Assembly (NCBI GenBank): GCA_047967505.1
Contig: CM106540.1
Reading direction: 5' to 3' (one strand)
Length of the DNA stretch: 64,000 bases
DNA from: Dipteris shenzhenensis
Taxonomy: Eukaryota; Polypodiophyta; Polypodiopsida; Gleicheniales
Shown: one piece after another, positions 56,931-64,000 of the stretch
Layout of the letters: every line of letters begins with the position of its first letter
How positions within the stretch are numbered: the first letter of the stretch is position 1
Notes under the pieces: model-generated
What the model saw: the letters and a program-made list of their open reading frames with translations, nothing else
Told to the model about the DNA's origin: nothing
Databases searched by the model: none
Program-made: the position numbers and the translations under genes

Positions 56931-59900
56931 ATTGGTGGGCCGCCTCACACCCATAAGAAGACAAGTTTGAGATTGTATCTAAGCGAGCTTAGCACTAGAG
57001 TGTGACAATATCTAAGAGGTCACCATCTATGCGAGAGGAGTCTTTCTTCTCTAGATAAGCTCCCCTGATATCACTGAGGCCTTGGTAGAGTAGAGTTTAA
57101 TTTTCCTCAGTCCTCATCTAGTGTTCTTTATCAGGCTTCACAATGGATGACAAGGATTTGACGCACCATGTTCCATGCTTCTAAGTGACCCTCACGTTCC
57201 CTGGCCTCTCACAGGAGTACTACTCCATTTTGACTTCTATTGGAGGAATGTTCGGCATAATGCTAGAGTCGTTGTCCATAGTAGCCTCTATGCTGGTAGA
57301 TGATGGGGTCTTGTAGCTCAAGGTTATAGAAAACTAGAGGAGATCTTCCTCAAGACCTTGGATGGGGGCACTCTCCATCATAGGAGGGTCAAAGTTTATA
57401 GACTTTCAAGCAATGCTTATGCTGTAGATGGGTAGGGCAGACTTGCCCATGCATTACAAATAGAGCCATTACCACCTTATATAGGAGAGTAGTGGGAGGG
57501 CCGTCCGACTAAACCTCTACTCCCAAATAGAAATCAGCATACATTTGAGACTTCTTGTCGTTGAGCCTTTTGATGGAGTAGATCAAAGAAAATTTGAGTA
57601 AGCATGCTGCAAAGAAGTGCGAACATCGAGCATGCCACCATCAATAGTTGGAAAGGATGGGCCCCTCATTAGCTACCACACCGTAGGAGGAGCAGGCAAA
57701 GGGAGCCCCCCCAAGTTAACCTCAGACACTTGAGGGGGAGAGGACTTCTTCGATCTTACAGTAGACTCGAATCATGCCGCAAGGCTTTTGCTAGGCCCCT
57801 AAGTCCACTACGGGTCTAGGCATTGGAGAGGTGTCCCTTCCCAACCCCAACACCTATGTTACTCACCCCCCATCTCCCATTCCCCTACCGCCTCCTCCTC
57901 CTTCCACCCCCTCACTACCTCCTTCATTGTCACCTCTCCTCTCCCTCTACTCCTCCATTGTCACCTTCGCAACATCCCCCTTCCATCCCATGTATGTCCT
58001 CCTCTCCCCCTCCCCCTTCCTCCCATACTACAATCTTTTCCTCTACAAAACCCCTCCTCCTTCCCCGTAGTCTCGTTGCTCCCCCCCCTTCATCTACCTT
58101 GTCATCCACTCCGCATCCTCTTCTACCCAGGCCCTTGGGTGGAGTGCAACTTCACCAACCTAGTGTTGAGCTTCTTCCTCTCAAGGTGAGGCATGTCCCC
58201 CTGAGCTAGCAGAAGTGTCCTCCCCTTTTCTGAGGACTACAGAGACAAAACTCCACCGAGGACAACCCCTTTCATAGGATTTTTAGCGACTGGTCCCCTA
58301 TAACTATTTTGACATTCTAGATGACTACGCGCTTGCACTGGAGATGTCAGTCTTGATTTTGCAGCCCCAGATAGGGGTTCCATTGCCGCAGTTGGACACC
58401 CGTCCCATCCTTTCTGGGCTTCAACTTGGTTGTCCACATCGAAGGAGCAATGGACCCCCCTTCTCCTCGATTTGATGTTGAGAGGTCAGATGTTCATGAT
58501 GATGGAGGAGTGGTTGGGGCAGCAGAGGAAGGATTTGCAAATCAATCATGGAGACACAACTACATCTAGTTGGATTTTTCTCCTAACATGAAGGGGTTTG
58601 AGCCTTTAGCACTATTTCTTTGCTTAGGGCCATAGGTGCAGCTCAAGGATATTGCACAAGTGCCACTGAACTAGCACACTAGTTGTTTAGGTGTGCAGAC
58701 CTCCTTTCTAATGCAATGGGCACTAAAGGTAAGCATTGAGCCTACCATTCACAATCCAAGCCTCCTTCCACCTAAAAAACTTTGAATTATGTAGTTGTTA
58801 CACAAGCTTCCATGCATTGGAGAGCCTTGTTCACCACCCACACCCCCCCTGTGCGGTAGCAGCCACAATATCTAATACTTCAGTTGAAAAGGGTTGTCAT
58901 GCAATGGGCATTAGATATCCTCTTGATTCAGGAGCACATGTTTTTAGTAGTGGACATCAAATGATTGCGCCATCTCCTCCCAAGGAAAGCCCCTAAGGTG
59001 TGCTTCCTTGTAGTGGATAAGAGCGGAGGGGTTTGCATTTAGTATCTCAAGCACTAGCCCGAGAGATGGTTGACTAGGGAGAGCTTATTACAAGGCAGCT
59101 ACTCTTGGTTAGCCTACAGATGGGTGACTCCAGGATCAAGATTATGAATGTTTACACCCTTACTTATAGAGAGCATCACCCCCCTTTCTGGCAGTGGTAT
59201 AGAAGCCTTCTAGATGTCTGGAGGTGATTTCAACAATTTAGAGTTTGAGGAGGACAAGCAAGGTGGAGCAATGGCCTCGGTCGAGTGTAACACTTTGGAG
59301 CAGTTCATCTTTATGATTATGGTCCATGAGCCTTGGAGGGAGTAAGAGTTCTCTATATTTCCTAGAACTCATTACTTCTCCTTCGATTCATAGTGGCAAC
59401 ATGATGACTCAACGAATTCTACATGGGAGATTGATGCACGGAGGGGGAGTCGCTGATGTTGGCAGGGATGACAATGTCATATCACTCCCAAATTGTGCTT
59501 CACTTAGATCAAGCCCCATTGCAAACTCCCACAAAATGGGGTCTATATTCCCGATGCTTTGCTATAAGACAAGGAGGTGCAGTAGGCCATGGCAGAGATC
59601 TAGCAATAGCCTAGAGAGCCCTCTATGGATGGTTGGATCACATGGGTAGTCGATGTGATTCAAAGGAGTGTTGAGTAGCTTCACACCCATCCTCTCCATT
59701 GATATCACTCTCTTCAGAAGTGCAAGAGAGAATTGAGATGGGATTTGGCTTTCATAGAGTGACCTAGAGAGCAAGACCCAACCTCACAATGGCTATGAGA
59801 CTATTACAAGAGTGCTTGAATAGGCCTTTAGGCCATGGAGATCCATCAAGCCGAGATCTCTTATTAGTCCTCTAGGGCACCATTGGTGCAACAAGGAGAC

Positions 59901-60330
59901 ACAATGTCCATACAATTTTTTTTAGGGCCTCCACTCAAAAGGGACACACTGTCGGTACCAACTGCAAGATGCCATTATGAATTCAAACCCTTAAGAGATA
60001 CTAGATATGACCACATACTTCTATCGATAGTTGTTTCAGTCTAAGCAGGTATCTCCACAAGGACCTTGTAGCCTGAGAGGCAGTCTAGTCCCATATCATG
60101 GGGCAATGGTCTGCTTAAGAATGAGTAGATGGGTGGAGAACCCTTTCAATGGATTTTGGAGGCCCTCCTTCTGAAAAGCCAAATGTAGGGGATCTTAAAC
60201 TTTGGATTGCTCCCTCGGTCATTGAGTCGAGGGTGTATTTGTTTGATCCCTTTGGCAAGGGATAGGTCAAACATGTGGCAGTGAGACCAATTACCCTATT
60301 GGGTATTGTGACATGAAGTTGGGGATTATT
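56931..60330 (+). mobile_element. Decayed L1-like LINE, relative of the LINE at 1-7285, opposite strand
   Basis: Same order as the intact copy. An ORF1 trace near 57180-57400 reads VTLTFPGLSQEYYSILTSIGGMFG-like (compare HPVTLVFPGLATEL). A proline-rich linker lies at 57840-58150. The ORF1 C-terminal domain is near 58240-58470 (YFDILDDYALALEMSVLILQ, compare DYLDVADLGTFPACLDISIF). The ORF2 endonuclease is near 59130-59420 (KIMNVYTLTYREHHPPFW; GGDFNNLEFEEDKQGG). An RT trace lies at 60140-60310. Stops and frameshifts are everywhere, so it is much older than the first copy. Confidence 0.78.
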
Positions 60331-61267
60331 AATAAACTTCACACACCTCTTCACTTCCTACTACTTTCGAACTGAGTGACAGAGATATTTATCACTGGGA
60401 AAGGGACACTAAAAAGAAGCTTTTATACCAAGAGACCACACCATGCTTTCCTCCCTTAGATGAGAATGAAGATGGTAACATCCCAAGTGATGTTGTACTC
60501 AAGCATAGGGAGAAGGAAAGGATCAGCAGAGGCCATAATCTCAGCAAGTAGGTCTGTGCCAAAGAGGAGCGATACGTTGTTGAAAGAAGATCTTGCGGCT
60601 CAACATGACATGAACTGATATATATCGAGGAGTTTGAAGGGGCTGATTGGGTTGGATGGGTAGGTTCCGAGGAAACATCACACCTCCTTCATAGATACCT
60701 TTACAATTAGCTCAAAACACTAAGAGGGAGCAAAAGCTCCAAGACTACTCATAGAGAGAGAATAAACTAGAGAGAGATGGACTCAAAAGTCTACATAAGA
60801 GAATATCTACAAGAGGGAGAGAAGGCTCATGGAAGAGGCTTGAGGAGACTAGAGCCATAGCAACATGAGGCCTAATGGTGGAAGAGATGATGAACAAGGG
60901 AGAGGAGGGCTCTTTTTATAGAGATTTTATCACCCTCCTTCACCCATTTATAATTGTTGCCAGTAGATTCCTTTCCCCATCAATCACATAAGCCTGTATG
61001 TCACCATCCATGTCCTTTTTGGCTACTCTTGCCATGTGTCCCATCAAAAGATGCTCAAGACTCTTAAAATATTGAGAAAGTCAAGAGTCTCCCCACATGG
61101 AGTCCATAGGGACCCTCTCTTTTCCATATGTCCACATCCTCCTTATTCCACATAGGAATTCTAGAAGATGCTCCTCTCTTTTCCTATGTGGAATCCTTAT
61201 GGAAGATGTGGAATCCTTATTTATGTGAAATCCTATGGAAGAAGTCTCAACTATCACAATCCTTATT
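60331..61267. other. Unassigned stretch
   Basis: 60331-60600 may hold more LINE ORF2 debris. CTCTATAAAAAGAGC on the minus strand near 60911-60925 resembles a TATA box. 61060-61230 has repeated, partly inverted TCCTATGTGGAATCC-like words. No gene was recognised. Confidence 0.4.
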
Positions 61268-61339
61268 TATGTATGTATGTATGTAGTAGTATACATACAT
61301 ACATACATACATGCATGCATACATACATACATATATAGG

Positions 61340-61379
<40 letters not shown>
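61268..61379. repeat. Palindromic (TATG)/(CATA) microsatellite
   Basis: A short TATG run, then a CATA run (about 61291-61332), a TA-rich centre (ATATATAGGTATATATAT), and a TATG run to 61379. The second half is complementary to the first, so the array can fold on itself. Confidence 0.95.
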
Positions 61380-61381
<2 letters not shown>

Positions 61382-62425
61382 ACTAAACCAAACACGTACC
61401 TAAGAGTAGATGAACGCCAAAATAGAAAAACCTAAGACAACGAAAACAGAAAATGGGCTTTGAAGCTCCCTAGTTAGGATTTCAATCCATGTTCAAGGAT
61501 CCTAAACATATCCAAAGCCAAATTTCCAAAGATATAACGACTAGAATGTAGGACAAAGTGGAGTTTCTTTATTACTTTTCTTGTATTATAGCCAAAGCTT
61601 TCTGAGAAGTAATAGGATCTAATTTCTAAATTGAGAGATGAATGCACACCCATAAAATTGGGAAGTATCACTCCATTTTTAGCCAATAACAAAGATGTTT
61701 GAGTCAATGCCATGATATTCAACATAGCATACTCTGGTGGTGGTCGTTTCTCATATTTGTTAGCTTTATACCTTTCAAGGATTGAGCAATGCTAAGATCT
61801 AAGAAACTACAATAGCTTCCACTCATTGTATAACTAAGTTCATCAAGGATAAATTCCTCACCAAGAGAGTTTTGATCTTTAAACATAAAATCTTTACAGT
61901 TTGAATATCTTGGACAAATACCTGACTAAGTTTACAAAAAAAGATTGCACAAGTCTCCCAAGAGAGCAATTATTGCATAAACTCAAATTCATAAGTAAAA
62001 AGGTAAAACTTTTCTTGGAAAATAGCACAAATAGTGCCTATTAGTATACCACGGCTTTGTTGAAAAAAAGAGTCTCCTAAAGCTATGAACAAATTGTCTA
62101 GAAGAAAGTTTAACCAACAAAGCACATCTTCAGTATCTATAACTTTTATGATCCTTTTCTTTTACAAATCCATGACTCTTTTTTTAATTTCATCCAAAAA
62201 CCAAAATGCAAGGCTTATTTTTCAACTCTTAAAGCTTTGCATATATCATTTTGATATCTCTATCTGAAAGCTTGTGAAATAAGCCTTCCTATTCATGACT
62301 TCAACTCTTCCAAAGTATAGAGTCTAGTAAAATCATGTGTTCCAAGCAAGGTTGGAGTACACTTCTCTTTTGCACATCGAGAGGAGTTTAAAAACTTTAT
62401 GGTGGCTAGAGTAAATTCCATTGAA
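61380..62425 (-). pseudogene. Unrecognised protein-like tract
   Basis: The minus strand at 61725-61474 encodes an 83-residue stretch (MALTQTSLLLAKNGVILPNF; SESFGYNTRKVIKKLHFVLH) preceded by stop-rich sequence. No family was recognised. It may be the end of the tract at 62426-62881. Confidence 0.3.
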
Positions 62426-62881
62426 TTATTCAAAATCTATTGGAACATCAATGTCTCTCAAATATCCACAGTTCATGAATAGTTGGTAATTTGCCCTTTG
62501 AAGCAATAAATCAACTACTTTGAGACATAATCTTCTATGTTTCTTAGGATTTTTATGCAAGTTCCAAGTTGCATAGAGATAAGGAAGAATTGGCATACTT
62601 GTTTGCACCCCTAGGGCTGCTCCAACATTTGCATACATCATATTTTGTCCCATGGGCTGTAAACTAGGCGGAAATCCAACTGTTTGACTAGCACACATAC
62701 CCAAAAATTGGACTTTGGGCTGGTTGCAAATGAGCCCAAAAGAGTTATCAAAGTTTTGATGCTTCAAAATCGAATCCTTTTGAGGCATAGACCAACTAGC
62801 ATATGTCTTTGCTACAAAGTTAATCTCTCCTAATAGAGCTTGCAAATAAATCTTTTTTATAAGACAAAATTGTTTGAGCAT
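62426..62881 (-). CDS. Unrecognised ORF of 151 residues
   Basis: The longest open frame in the right-hand end. It contains a cysteine/aromatic-rich middle, a methionine/glycine/proline-rich part (PPSLQPMGQNMMYANVGAAL), and a C-terminal helix-like stretch (LCLKVVDLLLQRANYQLF). AT-rich surroundings and a further minus-strand frame at 63073-63309 suggest one decayed multi-kilobase gene or element ORF. I cannot assign a function. Confidence 0.3.
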   Translation of the reverse strand: MLKQFCLIKKIYLQALLGEINFVAKTYASWSMPQKDSILKHQNFDNSFGLICNQPKVQFLGMCASQTVGFPPSLQPMGQNMMYANVGAALGVQTSMPILPYLYATWNLHKNPKKHRRLCLKVVDLLLQRANYQLFMNCGYLRDIDVPIDFE

Positions 62882-64000
62882 TTACCTACCTAAGAAATCA
62901 CAAACTTTTGTTCTAACTTATGAAAGGATGTCTCATCCTCTGAAGAGAGAGAGCTGCTACTATCATAGGTGCAGAGACCTTAGACACCTAAAGATTATTC
63001 TACTTGGATAGCCAACTTTGAAATTTCTTTCTCAATGGCTTTTAATAGGCATGAATCCTTGGAAGGAGAAAGTCAAAATTTTGTGCCTTGAAAGAAAATC
63101 TCCCTCGGAAAGGCAGTAGGAATAACATGTCCTAAAGAATTATCAATGAGAGGAGCTAACTTTCTACTATTGCAATAACAAGTGCTACTAAGAATGGCTA
63201 GATTTCCATGCATTGTAAGGTTTCCAACAATATCTGCATAATTGAAGCCTTTTGTCCTAATGTTCTCATGTATTTCCAAGCACCCCTCTAACCCAATGAG
63301 GAAGAGCACTCATAATTTAAGGTGATTTCAATATATACCCTACCTTATCAAGAATAGGAGAAGTAAATATAGTGATCATAAGCTCTTTTCTTAAAATGGG
63401 AGCCCTTTAGCAACACTTTCAACTGAAAGCATTTCTTAAATGAATATCTTAATAAGAGAATTTTTCTAATGCATATAGAAGTTTAAAAAGAACCCTAATA
63501 TTCTATCTTTCAATAACCTTAACAAAAAATTTTCCCAAAAACATAAGTCGATCCAAGAACTATAACATTATCTTATAGTATCCATAGACAATAGTTCTCT
63601 CGTTTGAGAAGTAAGAAGAAACACAAGAAACATGGTGTATCGGTCTAGAAGTAGATGCAATGTATCTAATAAGAGAACCAAAAGAAACTTGATGCATCAA
63701 TCCACAAGTAGATGCAACATTTCTAATATCATCACTAGGGAAACGGGCAGAAGTAACATAAATCACTTTTGGCTTTCACACTTGACTTGGATTAGGACAA
63801 TGATGAGAAATGTTCCTATTCTTTGGATGAGTTCTCCAAACAATAAGATCCTCTTGAGTAGCCTTTTTACTCTTGTGATGAGCCGAGTTCCCTTCTGCAA
63901 CAATTAAAACCTCTAGGAAAGAAGGTATGTAAATTTCTCATCCAAAAAACTTATCAAGGCCTAGCAACCTTGAAATTTTCTTGGCAAATTCTCCTTCTAA
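62882..64000. repeat. Unassigned AT-rich end with a tandem duplication of about 64 bp
   Basis: 63630-63693 and 63694-63757 both carry GTATC or GCATC, then AGTAGATGCAA, then TCTAAT. The flanks show no gene, apart from a short protein-like minus-strand frame at 63073-63309. Confidence 0.55.

Overview
The window looks like nuclear DNA of a land plant with a large, transposon-filled genome, such as a gymnosperm or fern. That group assignment is inference. What the sequence shows is Copia and Gypsy pol proteins of plant type, Copia primer sites matching initiator tRNA-Met, an L1-like LINE with a plant-type ORF1 (DUF4283-like domain plus CCHC knuckle), a plant telobox, long AT-rich decayed tracts and long (GA)n/(CT)n arrays. 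There is no operon-like or prokaryotic organisation. I found only one convincing host gene, on the minus strand at 53249-53896. It encodes a small protein with a mitochondrial-type presequence and an S1-like OB-fold. No tRNA, rRNA or CRISPR was found.

Layout. 1-7285: an almost intact GC-rich L1-like LINE (minus). ORF1 and ORF2 overlap by ATGA, and ORF2 carries a single in-frame stop. It sits inside the integrase of an older Copia element whose 5' half (LTR, primer site, gag, protease, integrase start) occupies 7286-9632. 9640-14500: two decayed Gypsy pol tracts (plus). 15140-20676: AT-rich DNA with a 350-bp (GA)n array and an unrecognised decayed coding tract. 20677 and 31582: two copies of one LTR family with a telobox/TATA promoter and a leader of several kilobases before gag. 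Each copy was later invaded, the first by a 2.06-kb non-autonomous LTR element (23665-25727) and the second by a 5.9-kb Copia (33962-39848). Both inserts have perfect 5-bp target-site duplications. 40473-45190: an abrupt Copia-gag/Gypsy-integrase junction, then about 3.5 kb of unrecognised broken reading frames and a putative LTR with a 13-bp minisatellite. 46000-51800: the 3' end of a decayed Copia, then AT-rich DNA rich in local duplications. 51800-55760: the host-gene island, with better-preserved CpG and two striking hairpins at 55623-55700. 56104-60330: a Copia integrase fragment, then a decayed relative of the first LINE in the opposite orientation. 60330-64000: unassigned DNA with a palindromic (CATA)/(TATG) array and an unrecognised minus-strand coding tract.

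The genes here do not form a pathway. The window is a stratified set of insertions into insertions. Relative ages can be read from nesting, from LTR-LTR divergence, and from how intact the reading frames are.
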